A DNA stretch of 64,000 nucleotides from Candidatus Rokuibacteriota bacterium (GTDB taxonomy: Bacteria; Methylomirabilota; Methylomirabilia; Rokubacteriales; CSP1-6). Below, one piece after another: positions 1 through 8,409 of this stretch. Made by a program: the position numbers and the translations under genes. The notes beneath the pieces are model-generated. The model was not told the DNA's origin, did not search any database, and was given only the letters and a program-made list of their open reading frames with translations. The DNA lies in the NCBI GenBank assembly GCA_016184365.1, contig JACPCW010000073.1, positions 1 through 64,000 of the forward strand. The letters run 5' to 3'. Each line of letters starts with the position of its first letter. Within the stretch, counting starts at the first letter, position 1.

Positions 1-741
1 CACGTCGGCGACATGGTCGGCCTGCTCGACGCGCTCGGCGAAGACACCGCGGTGATCGTCGGCCACGACTGGGGCGCGCCGGTCGCCTGGAACGCGGCGC
101 TCATGCGGCCGGATCGCTTTCGCGCGGTCGCGGCGCTGAGCGTGCCGTACACGCCGCGCGGCTCGGTACCGCCGACCGTCGCGCTGAAGGCGGCGTTCGG
201 CGAGCGGTTCATGTACATGCTCTATTTCCAGACGCCGGGCGTCGCGGAAGCCGAGCTCGAGCGCGATCCCCGGGCGACGATCGTCCGCATGCTGTACGCG
301 ATCTCCGGCGACGCACCGGCCGGCACCGGCTTCCGCGACAAGAAGAAGGGCGCGAAGTTCCTGGACGGCATGCCGGAGCCCGCGGCGCTGCCCGCCTGGC
401 TCGGCGCGGGCGACGTGGCGTTCTATGCGGACCAGTTCCGCCGCACCGGCTTCCGCGGCGGCCTGAACTGGTACCGCAATCTCGACCGCACGTGGGAGCT
501 CATGGCGCCCTGGCACCGCGCGCCGGTCCGCGTGCCCGCGCTGTTCATCGCCGGCGAGCGCGATCCCGTCATCGGCATGATGATGCGCGCGTCGCTCGAC
601 CGCCTGCACGAGACCGTTCCGGGGCTCACGAAGCAGGTCATACTGCCCGCCTGCGGCCACTGGACGCAGCAGGAGCGACCGGACGAGGTGAACGCCGAGC
701 TGCTCTTGTTTCTTCGCGGGCTCGACAGGAGGACGGCATGA
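1..741 (+). CDS. alpha/beta hydrolase (epoxide hydrolase-like), 5' partial
   Basis: The frame is open from base 1, so the N-terminus lies outside the window; the ATG at 13 is internal. The nucleophile elbow GHDWGAPVAW places an Asp nucleophile, as in epoxide hydrolases and haloacid/fluoroacetate dehalogenases. A late acidic residue sits in ALFIAGERDPVIG and the catalytic His in CGHWTQQERPDEVN, completing an Asp-Asp-His arrangement. The family hydrolyses epoxides or C-halogen bonds through an alkyl-enzyme ester, normally in the cytosol. The substrate cannot be told from sequence. The stop overlaps the start of the RDD gene (ATGA), so the two are probably co-transcribed. The fold assignment is strong and the specificity open. 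Confidence 0.9.
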   Translation, partial: HVGDMVGLLDALGEDTAVIVGHDWGAPVAWNAALMRPDRFRAVAALSVPYTPRGSVPPTVALKAAFGERFMYMLYFQTPGVAEAELERDPRATIVRMLYAISGDAPAGTGFRDKKKGAKFLDGMPEPAALPAWLGAGDVAFYADQFRRTGFRGGLNWYRNLDRTWELMAPWHRAPVRVPALFIAGERDPVIGMMMRASLDRLHETVPGLTKQVILPACGHWTQQERPDEVNAELLLFLRGLDRRTA

Positions 742-1556
742 TCGGGGTCGACGAGCGCATCGGCTTCGGGAAGCGTCTGGGCGCGGCCTTGCTGGACAGC
801 GCGATCATGATGGCCCTCACGATGGTGATCGGCATCGTCGCCGGCGGATTCCTCGGCGGACTCATGGGCGGCGCGGGGATGGGTCCGGCGGCCGGCGCGC
901 TCGGCGCGATGGCGGGCTTCCTGGTCGCCATGACGCTCGTCGGTCTCCTCTATCCCGTGATCGAAGGCGTGACGGGCTGGTCACCCGGCAAACGGGTGCT
1001 CGGCCTGCAGATCGGAACGGCCGACGGCGAGCCGGCGCCGCTGAAGCTGCTGCTCGGCCGTTCCGCCATCAAGAACTCGACGGCGGTCGCCGGGTTCGTC
1101 GGCACGGTCACCGGGATCGGCCTCTTCACCGGCCTGTCCGGGCTCCTCGCGCTCGTCGTCTTCGTCGGCTGCTTCATGACCCTGATGGCGTCGCGCCAGG
1201 CGCTGCACGACCGGATCGCGGGCACGGCCGTCTTCAAGGCCGACGCCCTGCGTGAGGCCGCCGCCATGGAGGCGATCGAGGACGCCATGACCGAGGCACG
1301 GGAGCCCGTCGCGGCAACCGTCGAGGAGACGCCGGACGCGGACATCGACAGCGCGATCGCGGTGGTGTCGGAAGCACCGGCGGAGCGGGTGCCCGCACCT
1401 CGCCCCGCCGCGCCGGCGCCGCGTCCGCGGCCCGCCACGACGGGGGTGCCCGGTCAGACGCGACAGTGCCCGAAGTGCGGCCAGTCCGACACCGAGCTCG
1501 GCTCGATCATCGGCTGGTACTGCCGCATCTGCGGCTGGCGCGAATCGCGAGGGTAA
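738..1556 (+). CDS. RDD family membrane protein with C-terminal zinc ribbon
   Basis: The 272-residue start at 738 is chosen because it overlaps the upstream stop as ATGA and begins directly before the RDD domain; the longer ORF from 492 only reads through the hydrolase gene in another frame. Three hydrophobic segments are visible (about residues 15-40, 50-75 and 125-150). The RDD signature RLGAALLDSAIM and the loop WSPGKRVLGLQI are present. A proline/alanine-rich linker then leads to a four-cysteine ribbon, CPKCG...CRICGW, at the extreme C-terminus. RDD proteins are poorly characterised integral membrane proteins. The added zinc ribbon suggests a cytosolic binding module. Function is unknown. 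Confidence 0.85.
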   Translation: MIGVDERIGFGKRLGAALLDSAIMMALTMVIGIVAGGFLGGLMGGAGMGPAAGALGAMAGFLVAMTLVGLLYPVIEGVTGWSPGKRVLGLQIGTADGEPAPLKLLLGRSAIKNSTAVAGFVGTVTGIGLFTGLSGLLALVVFVGCFMTLMASRQALHDRIAGTAVFKADALREAAAMEAIEDAMTEAREPVAATVEETPDADIDSAIAVVSEAPAERVPAPRPAAPAPRPRPATTGVPGQTRQCPKCGQSDTELGSIIGWYCRICGWRESRG

Positions 1557-1569
1557 GCGCGATCACCAC

Positions 1570-1645
1570 GTGGGAGGCCCCGAAATGGCCCCCCACACCC
1601 CCCAACGCTCGGAGCGTCCCGGGAAACCCGTGACGCTCCTCGATC
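1570..1645 (+). repeat. two-hairpin interspersed repeat, copy 1
   Basis: One of five related ~74-bp elements in the window. The first hairpin is GTGGGAGGCC / GGCCCCCCAC around loop CCGAAAT, with one A-C mismatch. The second is GAGCGTC-C-CGGG / CCCG-T-GACGCTC around loop AAA. It fills the gap between the convergent RDD and M20 genes and ends on the M20 stop codon. It could serve as a bidirectional terminator here, but other copies sit in non-terminal positions. Confidence 0.8.
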
Positions 1646-2975
1646 ACGCTCCCTCGTACACCTCGCGGCGCGCCATGCTGCGCTGGAACGCGAAGAACTG
1701 CTCGCGCGTCATCGGCGGCTTCGCCAGCTTCAGCACGTCGCGCGCGCCCGCGGCGCCGTTGGCCAGCAGATCGATCACCATCATTGCGAGCGCCTTGGCC
1801 GGCGCCACGTACGCGAGCGGCTTGTCGACGATGTGATAGTCGGCGCCGTGACCGCTGCCCTTCGCGCCCCCGATGTAGGGATGCAGCACCGGCATCACCT
1901 GTGAGAGGTCGCCCATGTCGGTCGACCCCGTGCGGTGTCCGATCTGCCGGTAGTGCTCCTCACCGACCAGCCGCGCGGCGTTCGCCCGGAAGTACTCCGC
2001 CATCCGCGTGTCGCACGTCATCGGCATGTACCCCGGCAGCGTTTCGATCTCGACGGTGGCGCCGAGGGCGAGCGCGCCGGCCTTGAGCGCGCGGTCCACC
2101 TTGCGGTCGGCGTCGATGATCGCTTCCAGCGTGCGCCCGCGCACGAACGTCTCCAGACGCGCCTCGCCGGGGATCACGTTCACCTGCGACCCGCCGTGGG
2201 TCATGATCGGGTGCACGCGGATCGTGTCCTCGTCGCGGAACGTCTCGCGCACGGCGTTGATGGCCATCAATCCGATCTGCGCCGCGTAGAGCGCGTTGAT
2301 GCCGTTCCACGGCGCGCCGCCCGCATGCGAGGCGCGACCGACGTAGCGGACCGTCTTCACCACGCATCCGTTGTTCGACGCCGGGACACCGGCCTTGCCG
2401 TCCTCGGGACGCGACGTCGTGTGAATCATCATCGACAGGTCGACGTCGTCGAAGTGACCGAGGCGCAGCAGCTCGGGCTTGCCGCCGAGGAACTCGAGCT
2501 TCCCCGCCCGCGCCTGCTTCACGCGCCACTCGATGTCGCCGTACTCCTCCGCCGGCACGGCGAAGAACGCGACGCGACCGGCGAGATGCTCCATCGCTCC
2601 GGCGTCGAGCAGCCCCATCGCGGCGCCGAGCAGGCCCGCGACCTGCGCGTTGTGGCCGCACGCATGCGCAGCGCCGGTCTGCGGATCGGCTTCCGGGTGC
2701 CCGGCGACGACGAGCCCGTCGAGCTCGCCGAGCACCGCGAACGTCGGTCCGTCGCCCGCGCGTCCGGGCGCGTCGGCGCGAACACCCGTCAACGCCAGCC
2801 CCGTCTTCGGCGACAGCCCGATGCGGCGGAACGTCTCGTCGACCAGCCGCGCCGTCTTCACTTCCTTGAAGCCCAGCTCGGGATGCTGCCGGATCTGCTC
2901 GCCGAGCCCGATGATCTCCTCGGCGCGGCGGTCGATGGCGTCGCACACACGCTGCTTCAGCTCGTCGTTGCTCAT
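1644..2975 (-). CDS. M20 family amidohydrolase (AbgB/carboxypeptidase-like)
   Basis: The start at 2975 gives 443 residues and is preceded by a good ribosome binding site (GGAGGG); the upstream ORF extension is low-complexity arginine-rich and has no support. The metal-site motifs HACGHN and PAEEYGDI are those of the M20D/AbgB-like amidohydrolases, which cleave aminoacyl or p-aminobenzoyl-glutamate-type amides with two metal ions. Length matches AbgB-type enzymes. The signature GSTDMGDLSQVMP near the C-terminus is also typical. It is a monocistronic minus-strand gene whose 3' end abuts repeat copy 1. The exact substrate is not known. Confidence 0.88.
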   Translation of the reverse strand: MSNDELKQRVCDAIDRRAEEIIGLGEQIRQHPELGFKEVKTARLVDETFRRIGLSPKTGLALTGVRADAPGRAGDGPTFAVLGELDGLVVAGHPEADPQTGAAHACGHNAQVAGLLGAAMGLLDAGAMEHLAGRVAFFAVPAEEYGDIEWRVKQARAGKLEFLGGKPELLRLGHFDDVDLSMMIHTTSRPEDGKAGVPASNNGCVVKTVRYVGRASHAGGAPWNGINALYAAQIGLMAINAVRETFRDEDTIRVHPIMTHGGSQVNVIPGEARLETFVRGRTLEAIIDADRKVDRALKAGALALGATVEIETLPGYMPMTCDTRMAEYFRANAARLVGEEHYRQIGHRTGSTDMGDLSQVMPVLHPYIGGAKGSGHGADYHIVDKPLAYVAPAKALAMMVIDLLANGAAGARDVLKLAKPPMTREQFFAFQRSMARREVYEGA

Positions 2976-3040
2976 CGTGGCCCTCCGGGGCGTCATGGCA
3001 GCCCTCCGTCGCGCATCGTACGCGATGGGGAAACTTTTGC

Positions 3041-3145
3041 ATATCGCACGCCGATCAACTGCTCGCCGCGCGCGAGTTCGCGCCCACCACCGCCGACGCG
3101 CTCCTCGAGCGCGCGCGCCACTACGACACGACCGCCGCCGACTGA
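3041..3145 (+). pseudogene. possible gene remnant (34 codons, no start)
   Basis: The 254-bp gap between the M20 gene and the first Uma2 gene holds an open frame ending at 3145. It reads like the C-terminal tail of a protein (a helix-forming segment with LLERARHY). No start codon or ribosome site precedes it, and I cannot name a family. Otherwise the gap shows nothing recognisable. Chance openness at this GC content is possible. Confidence 0.2.
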
Positions 3146-3229
3146 CGCGCGCGGTCACGTCACTGTCGCCGATCGTGGACATTGACCCGGCGGAGCGCCG
3201 GTGGCTAGTGTGAGCGTCGAGGGTTCCTG

Positions 3230-3808
3230 ATGAGCGCCATCGCCACGCGCCGCTGGAAGCGGGTCGAATACGAACGCATGGTCGAGTGCGGCATCTTCCA
3301 GCCCGGAGAGCACCTCGAGCTACTCGACGGGCTGCTCGTCCTTCGCGAACCCCAGAGCGAACCGCATGTCATCGCGCTGCTGAAGAGTCAGACGGCCTTG
3401 CAGCGCGCGTTCGGCGCGGGATGGCACGTACGCCCGGCCGCCCCGGTCGCGCTCGACGACGACTCGGAGCCCGAGCCGGATCTCGCGGTCGTTCCCGGTG
3501 AGCCGGACGACTACCTCCCCGGCCATCCATCCCACCCGGCGCTCGTGGTCGAGGTCGCCCTGACCAGCCTCGCCATGGACCGTGAGTACAAGTCGAGTCT
3601 CTACGCGCGCGCCGGGATCGCCGACTCCTGGATCGTGAACCTCGTCGATCGCGTCGTGGAAGTGCGCCGCCGTCCGGTCGTCTCGGAGGGTGCGCCGTAC
3701 CGCTTCGCCTACGCGGAATTGACCGTGTTCGGGCCCGGCGACGCGGTGGCCCCGCTGGCGATGCCCACCGCGTTCGTAGCGGTCGCCGATCTGCTGCCCC
3801 GCGCATGA
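3230..3808 (+). CDS. Uma2 family endonuclease (DUF820), tandem copy 1
   Basis: 192 residues, the usual Uma2 length. The PD-(D/E)XK-like core is visible: SEPEPDLAVV carries the metal-binding Asp and LVVEVALTS the Glu, followed by the conserved YARAGIADSWIVNLVD. The N-terminal block W.R.EYERMVE.G.F with LLDGLL is shared with the two other Uma2 genes in the window. Uma2 proteins are putative nucleases of unknown biological role, often in multiple copies per genome. The stop overlaps the next Uma2 start (ATGA), so the two are translationally coupled. Confidence 0.9.
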   Translation: MSAIATRRWKRVEYERMVECGIFQPGEHLELLDGLLVLREPQSEPHVIALLKSQTALQRAFGAGWHVRPAAPVALDDDSEPEPDLAVVPGEPDDYLPGHPSHPALVVEVALTSLAMDREYKSSLYARAGIADSWIVNLVDRVVEVRRRPVVSEGAPYRFAYAELTVFGPGDAVAPLAMPTAFVAVADLLPRA

Positions 3809-4395
3809 CCGGTCGATTGGTCGAGTCCGACCTGCCCACGCGGCGCTGGAAGCGGGCCGAGTACGAACGCCTGGTCGAGCTCGGCATGTTTCAGCCGGAC
3901 GATCGCCTCGAGCTGGTTGACGGCCTGCTGGTGCTCCGGGAGCGCCAGACTCCGCCGTACGCGACGACCGTGGCCGTCGCCCGCGAGGCGATTCGCAAGG
4001 CGTTCGGTCCCGGCTGGCTCACGCGCGCCCACGGGCCGGTCGCGCTCGACGACGACTCCGAGCCCGAGCCGGACATCACGGTGGTGGCGGGCGCGCCGCG
4101 CGACTATCTCGACGCGCATCCGGCGCGGCCGGTCTTGATCGTCGAAGTGGCGCTGACGACGCTCGCGCTCGACCGCGAGTACAAGTCGAGCCTCTACGCG
4201 CGCGCCGGCATCCCCGATTACTGGATCGTGAACCTCGTCGATCACGTGCTGGAAGTGCGGCGCGGCGCCGTGACGTCCGAGGGCGCGCCGTACGCCTGGG
4301 CCTACGAGTCGCTGACGATGCTCGGTCCGGCTGATTCGATCACACCGCTCGCCGCGCCGTTCGCGTCGATCCCGATCGCCAACCTGCTGCCGTAG
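3805..4395 (+). CDS. Uma2 family endonuclease (DUF820), tandem copy 2
   Basis: 196 residues, a close paralogue of the preceding gene: the same W.RAEYERLVE.GMFQP start, EPEPDITVV and LIVEVALTT active-site strands, and an almost identical REYKSSLYARAGIPDYWIVNLVD stretch (quoted here only as a landmark). The pair looks like a tandem duplication, possibly acting as a heterodimer. The ATGA overlap with copy 1 indicates one transcript. Putative nuclease; target unknown. Confidence 0.9.
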   Translation: MTGRLVESDLPTRRWKRAEYERLVELGMFQPDDRLELVDGLLVLRERQTPPYATTVAVAREAIRKAFGPGWLTRAHGPVALDDDSEPEPDITVVAGAPRDYLDAHPARPVLIVEVALTTLALDREYKSSLYARAGIPDYWIVNLVDHVLEVRRGAVTSEGAPYAWAYESLTMLGPADSITPLAAPFASIPIANLLP

Positions 4396-4404
4396 CGCGT
4401 CCGC

Positions 4405-4533
4405 GCATGACTACGGGCGCCGTCGTGTCCTGCAGGTCGTACCAGTCCGGGTGCTCCCACGGCGCGTCGGCCGTCATCGCGCTCCAGCTCGACGGCACGG
4501 GCACGCCCGCCACACGAACGGTCCTTCGATCAT
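4405..4533 (-). pseudogene. frameshifted N-terminal remnant, methyltransferase-like
   Basis: It begins 5 nt after the MFS stop on the same strand with ATG ATC GAA GGA. It reads MIEGPFVW, then needs a +1 shift to continue as VPVPSSWSAMTADAPWEH and PDWYDLQD before the reading is lost next to the Uma2 gene. The PWEHPDWYDLHD-like block resembles, from memory, the start of a class I SAM methyltransferase family, but that needs a search. Clearly no complete gene fits here: about 40 codons remain and two frames are required. Confidence 0.35.
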
Positions 4534-4538
4534 GCGCG

Positions 4539-5747
4539 TCATCCTCCCACGGCGACGCGACGCGGCCGCCGCGCTTCGCCGCCCACCGCGACCACGGTGC
4601 CGATCGTCATCACCATCAGCGTCGCGACCACGACGAACAGCGCGCGCGGCTGGCCGTGATCGAGCAGCCAGCCGAACACGACGGGCGTCAGCGCGGAGCC
4701 GATGTCCATGCCGGAATAGGCGAAGCCGAACACGCGGCCGGACGCGCCGGGCGGCGTCACCGCGCGGACCAGCAGGTCCCGCGACGGCTGCGCGACTCCG
4801 AGCGATGCGCCGGCGAGCGTCATGGCCGCGGCGACGACAGCGAGCGGGACCCCGCCGCTCGCCACGACGAGCACGAGCGTGGCGGCGGCGAGGATACCGC
4901 CGATGGCGACGACGTCGTGCCGGCGCGTGCGGTCCGCGAGGAACCCGCCGCCGAGCACGCCGACCGCCTTGCCGATGAGGTAACCGGACAGCGCCGTCGT
5001 CGCGAGACCGAGCGGCGAGGCGTACAGCGCCACGATGGCCGCCACCGAGAACGTCTGCGTTCCCGCGGTGGCGGTCGTGAGCAGGACGAAGTACGCGAAG
5101 GCCGCGACGATCGGCGTGGTGAAGAGCACGCCGGCCGCGGACGCGGGAGCGCCGTCGCGCGTGCGCTGCGCCGTCGGCTCGGCGCGGCGCAGCGCGGACA
5201 ACCCGCGCGTCTGGTAGGCGAGGACCGCCAGCCACGCGAGTCCCGTCACCCCGACGCCGATCACGGCGCCGCGCCAGCCGAACCCGGCCGCGAGCGCCAC
5301 GATCGTGGCCGGCGCCGCCGCGTACCCGAGCGCGCCGGCGAGCGCATGCGCGCTGTACGCGCGGCCGAGCCGCCCGGTGCCGATCGCCGTGTTGAAGAGC
5401 GCGTAGTCCGCGGGATGGAACACGCTGTTGCCGAGCCCGGCGACGAGCGCGACGGCGACGAGCGCGGACATCGACTCCGCGAAGCCGGCGAGTATGATCC
5501 CGCCCGCGAGCGCCGCCGTGCCGCCGAGCAGCACCGGCCGCGCGCCGATGCGGTCGACGAGAAAGCCCGAGATCGACTGGCCGACAGCCGACGCGCCGTA
5601 GAACACGCTCATCACCAGACCGAGCGCGGCGTAACCGACACCGAACTCCACGCGCAGGAGCGGGAACAGGGGCGGCAGCGTCAGCTGGAAGAAGTGGCTC
5701 GCGAAGTGCGCGACGCCGACGACGGCGATCAGACGGAAGTCGGTCAC
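4539..5747 (-). CDS. MFS transporter
   Basis: 402 residues with a GTG start preceded by GGGAG. The sequence is hydrophobic with about 12 predicted transmembrane segments. An MFS-type loop between helices 2 and 3 (SGFLVDRIGARPVLLGG) and the repeated loop in the second half (GGGFLADRTRRHDVVAIGG) are present. Major facilitator family proteins move small solutes by proton coupling or facilitated diffusion in the inner membrane; the substrate is not evident. The gene is divergent from the VOC gene with only 28 bp between the starts. A decayed gene follows it downstream. Confidence 0.9.
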   Translation of the reverse strand: MTDFRLIAVVGVAHFASHFFQLTLPPLFPLLRVEFGVGYAALGLVMSVFYGASAVGQSISGFLVDRIGARPVLLGGTAALAGGIILAGFAESMSALVAVALVAGLGNSVFHPADYALFNTAIGTGRLGRAYSAHALAGALGYAAAPATIVALAAGFGWRGAVIGVGVTGLAWLAVLAYQTRGLSALRRAEPTAQRTRDGAPASAAGVLFTTPIVAAFAYFVLLTTATAGTQTFSVAAIVALYASPLGLATTALSGYLIGKAVGVLGGGFLADRTRRHDVVAIGGILAAATLVLVVASGGVPLAVVAAAMTLAGASLGVAQPSRDLLVRAVTPPGASGRVFGFAYSGMDIGSALTPVVFGWLLDHGQPRALFVVVATLMVMTIGTVVAVGGEARRPRRVAVGG

Positions 5748-5775
5748 GAGACTCCCGAGGTTACACTAGGACCCC

Positions 5776-6501
5776 GTGACCGTTCGTCTCGACCACATCG
5801 CGCTCGCCGTTCCACGCCTGGCCGACGTCACACCCTTCCTCGTCGGCGTGCTCGGCGGCTCCCCCGCGTACGGGGCGACGTCGCGATTCTTCTCGTTCGG
5901 CCAGTGGCGCTTCGAAGGCGGCGGCCGGATCGAGGTCCTCGAGCCGCGCGGCGCCCCGGACGGATTCCTGCACCGGTTCCTCGCGCAGCACGGCAGCGGC
6001 ATCCATCACGTGACGTTCCGTGTCCCGTCGCTCCGCGACACGTGCGCGCGCGCCGAGGCCCATGGCTACAAGATCGTCGGCGTCGACGATTCGGATCCGC
6101 ACTGGAAGGAAGCGTTCCTGCATCCGAAGCAGGCGCTCGGCGTCGTCGTGCAGCTCGCCGAGATGTCGCGTCGCACGGACGGCGTCACGCCGACAGCGTG
6201 GGAGCCGCCGCCGGCGCCGGCGAATCCGCCCGCGCAGGTGTCCGTCCTCGGACTCCGTCTGCGCGCGCGCTCACCCGAGCGCGCCGCGCTCCAGTGGGGT
6301 CAGATTCTCGAGGGGACGGCGTCGCGCAGCGAGACGGGCGAGCTCGTCTACCAGTGGGAGCGGTCGCCGCTGCGTCTCGTCGTCGAGATCGATCCGGCCG
6401 CCGAGGAAGGTCCCGTCGCGATCGAGGTCGCCAGCAACCACGCCGTCGAGCTGCCGAGCGGCAGGCATCCGGTGCTCGGCGCCGTGTTCGTGCGCCGTTA
6501 G
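5776..6501 (+). CDS. VOC family (glyoxalase/epimerase-like) protein
   Basis: 241 residues from a GTG start. The N-terminal half is one VOC module: RLDHIALAVPRL begins with the metal His, GGGRIEVLEP gives an acidic ligand and SGIHHVTFRV a second His. This is closest in pattern to methylmalonyl-CoA epimerase-type proteins. The second half (from about residue 145) looks like a second, degenerate VOC module (VSVLGLRLRARSPERAALQW...). The enzyme class uses one divalent metal; the reaction is unknown. It ends 1 bp before the convergent O-methyltransferase pseudogene. Confidence 0.8.
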   Translation: MTVRLDHIALAVPRLADVTPFLVGVLGGSPAYGATSRFFSFGQWRFEGGGRIEVLEPRGAPDGFLHRFLAQHGSGIHHVTFRVPSLRDTCARAEAHGYKIVGVDDSDPHWKEAFLHPKQALGVVVQLAEMSRRTDGVTPTAWEPPPAPANPPAQVSVLGLRLRARSPERAALQWGQILEGTASRSETGELVYQWERSPLRLVVEIDPAAEEGPVAIEVASNHAVELPSGRHPVLGAVFVRR

Positions 6502-6502
6502 C

Positions 6503-7001
6503 TCAGCCTCGCGACTTCACCGCCAGGAACTCGCCGTTTCCCACCGGCACGAGACTCGTCACGAACTCCGCGTCGGCCTGCACGAGCGCGACGAACGGCG
6601 CCATCTCCGCGGCATGCGAGGTGGCGTTGTCGACGACGAGCAGGCCGCCCGGCCGCAGGACGCGCCCGGCGTCGTCGTGCACGAGCGTGATGGAGCCCTC
6701 GAGCCCGGACCGCGCGAAGTTCGCCCTGGCCAGCCCCACCCTTGTCGTCCGCTTTCTCGATCGTCGTGACAGCGCCGCCGACGGCGCGCGCCGCCGTCGC
6801 GAGCCACAGCGTCGAATACCCGTTCGACGTGCCGATCTCGAGCACGCGCTTCGCGTCCATCCCGCGGACGAGCACGGCGAGGAACTCGCCGGTGTCCCGC
6901 GTGATGTTGAGGAGCCGGCGCGGCCGCGCCGTCTCGGTCGCGTCGTTGGTTTTGCCGAGCGATTCGAGCTCGGCGAGCAGCGCTCCGAGCTCAGGGGTCA
7001 T
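6503..7001 (-). pseudogene. broken O-methyltransferase (family 3 type)
   Basis: The first part starts at 7001 (MTPELGALLAELESLG) and runs through RVLEIGTSNGYSTLWLA, the SAM-binding glycine motif, to TTIEKADDK. There one extra G shifts the frame. In the next frame the protein resumes as VGLARANFARSGLEGSITLV and ends LVVDNATSHAAEMAPF...GNGEFLAVKSRG. In addition, ITLVHDDAGRVLRPGGLLVV lacks the ~25-30 residues with the usual FDLVFLDA strand, so there is also an internal deletion. The two lesions together argue against a sequencing slip alone. It is the last gene of the minus-strand operon and overlaps the previous stop by about 11 bp. Confidence 0.8.
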
Positions 7002-7812
7002 GCGCAGGCTCCATCCCGACCGCCTTGAAGAACGTGTAGCAGAACGTGCCGTCCGCGGCCGCCGTCCGGTACAGGTCAGCGACACCGCGATCGAACGTCG
7101 CCGCGTCGATCAGGCCGGCGTCGAGCGCGGCCTGGCGCACACCTTCGACCATCGCCGTGAACGTGTTCTTCGTGAAGCCCTCCACGAGCTTCGGGCGGCT
7201 CGCGTCGACGTACACCAGCCGCGGCGACACGCGGACCTGCGCGAGCCCGGCCTCGACGAGCAGCGGGTACAGCGACCGGCCGATCAGCGAATTCCCGCCG
7301 GCGCGGGCCTGAAGCTCGATGAGGCACTGGATCGCCCGGCGCGCATCGGCGCTTTCCGGATGAAAGTACGTCGAGCCGTGGTCGCCTTCGATGACCGTCA
7401 GCGTGCCGCCCGGCCGCAGCAGTCGCCGCAGACCGCGCACGGCGTCCACGGGTCGCGCGAGGTGCTCGAGCACGAAGCACACGAAGACGTGATCGAAGGT
7501 TCGCGGGGCGAAGGGCGGCGTATAGAGATCGGCCCGGCCGAACACCACGTTGCGCAGGCCGGCGTCGGCGACGCGACCGCGCGCGGTCGTCAGCAAGTCC
7601 GCGGACAGATCCATGGCGACGATCGTCGCCCCGGAGCTCTGCCGCGCGAGTGTCACCGTCTGGGCGCCGACGCCGCAGCCCGCCTCGAGCACGACGGCCC
7701 CCGCCGGATACGACGTGTCGCAGTGGAGGAGATCGACGAGCGCCGTCGCCTGGTCGACGAGACGCTCGCGTTCGCGCGCGGAGTACCCGTGAACGTACGC
7801 GGCCATCGACAT
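6991..7812 (-). CDS. class I SAM-dependent methyltransferase
   Basis: 273 residues. Motif I is VLEAGCGVGAQTVTLA, followed by the acidic strand end IVAMDLSADLL, then FDHVFVCFVLEHLARP and LLRPGGTLTVIEGDHG. This is the ubiquinone/menaquinone-type methyltransferase fold (Methyltransf_11/25), with a ~100-residue C-terminal extension that probably shapes the substrate pocket. It is cytosolic and transfers a methyl group from S-adenosylmethionine to an unknown acceptor. It follows another methyltransferase gene at 9 bp spacing in the operon. Confidence 0.88.
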   Translation of the reverse strand: MSMAAYVHGYSARERERLVDQATALVDLLHCDTSYPAGAVVLEAGCGVGAQTVTLARQSSGATIVAMDLSADLLTTARGRVADAGLRNVVFGRADLYTPPFAPRTFDHVFVCFVLEHLARPVDAVRGLRRLLRPGGTLTVIEGDHGSTYFHPESADARRAIQCLIELQARAGGNSLIGRSLYPLLVEAGLAQVRVSPRLVYVDASRPKLVEGFTKNTFTAMVEGVRQAALDAGLIDAATFDRGVADLYRTAAADGTFCYTFFKAVGMEPAHDP

Positions 7813-7821
7813 GCGCCGATC

Positions 7822-8403
7822 TCAGGCGCGGCGCGTGGCGAGCACGACGCCGCTGGCCCAGTCGAGCTTCACGACGGCGAAGTCCGTGAGCCCGAGCATC
7901 TTCGCCTCGAACGCCTTCACCCGCGCGGCGCGGCCGTCGTCCTGCAACAGATGCTGGCGGAGATCGTCGCCGATGTAGACGCCGCCCGGTTTGACCAGCC
8001 GCAGCGCGAGCTCCGTATCGGTGATCTTGCCGGGGCCGCCGTCGGCGAAGACGAGGTCGAAGCTGTCCGCGGCCTGCGCCTGGAGAAACTCGCGCGCGTC
8101 GCCGGGCACGAACGTCACACGCCGATCGTCGCCGAGGTGCTTCCTCGCGACCGCCTGCACGTCGGCGTTGCGCTCGACGCTCGTCAGGCGCGCCGTCGCG
8201 TCCATCCCGTCGAGCAGCCATGCGGTCCCCACACCCGTGCCGGTACCGATCTCGAGCAGGTGTCCACCGGGCTTCGACGCGGCGAGCATCCGCAGCAGCG
8301 GCCCGAATTCCAGATCGGACGCGTAGAGGAATCGAAGCTGGCGGGTCGCGTCGGCGATGGCCGGCAGCGCCGCCGGCAGCCGGATGCTCTCGACCGTGTC
8401 CAC
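7822..8403 (-). CDS. O-methyltransferase-like SAM-dependent methyltransferase
   Basis: 193 residues. HLLEIGTGTGVGTAWLLDGM binds SAM, with SVERNADVQAVARKHL and a following FDLVFADGGPGKITDTELAL block typical of the small O-methyltransferase 3-type family. It lies 6 bp downstream of the acyl-CoA dehydrogenase gene and 9 bp upstream of the next methyltransferase, so it belongs to the same operon. The acceptor is unknown. Unlike the last gene in this operon, its catalytic core is intact. Confidence 0.85.
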   Translation of the reverse strand: MDTVESIRLPAALPAIADATRQLRFLYASDLEFGPLLRMLAASKPGGHLLEIGTGTGVGTAWLLDGMDATARLTSVERNADVQAVARKHLGDDRRVTFVPGDAREFLQAQAADSFDLVFADGGPGKITDTELALRLVKPGGVYIGDDLRQHLLQDDGRAARVKAFEAKMLGLTDFAVVKLDWASGVVLATRRA

Positions 8404-8409
8404 GCGCGC

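Noticed and set aside
4407-7028. 873-residue plus-strand ORF
   Set aside because: Antisense shadow of the MFS gene and other-frame reading of the VOC gene; arginine-rich low-complexity sequence with no motif.
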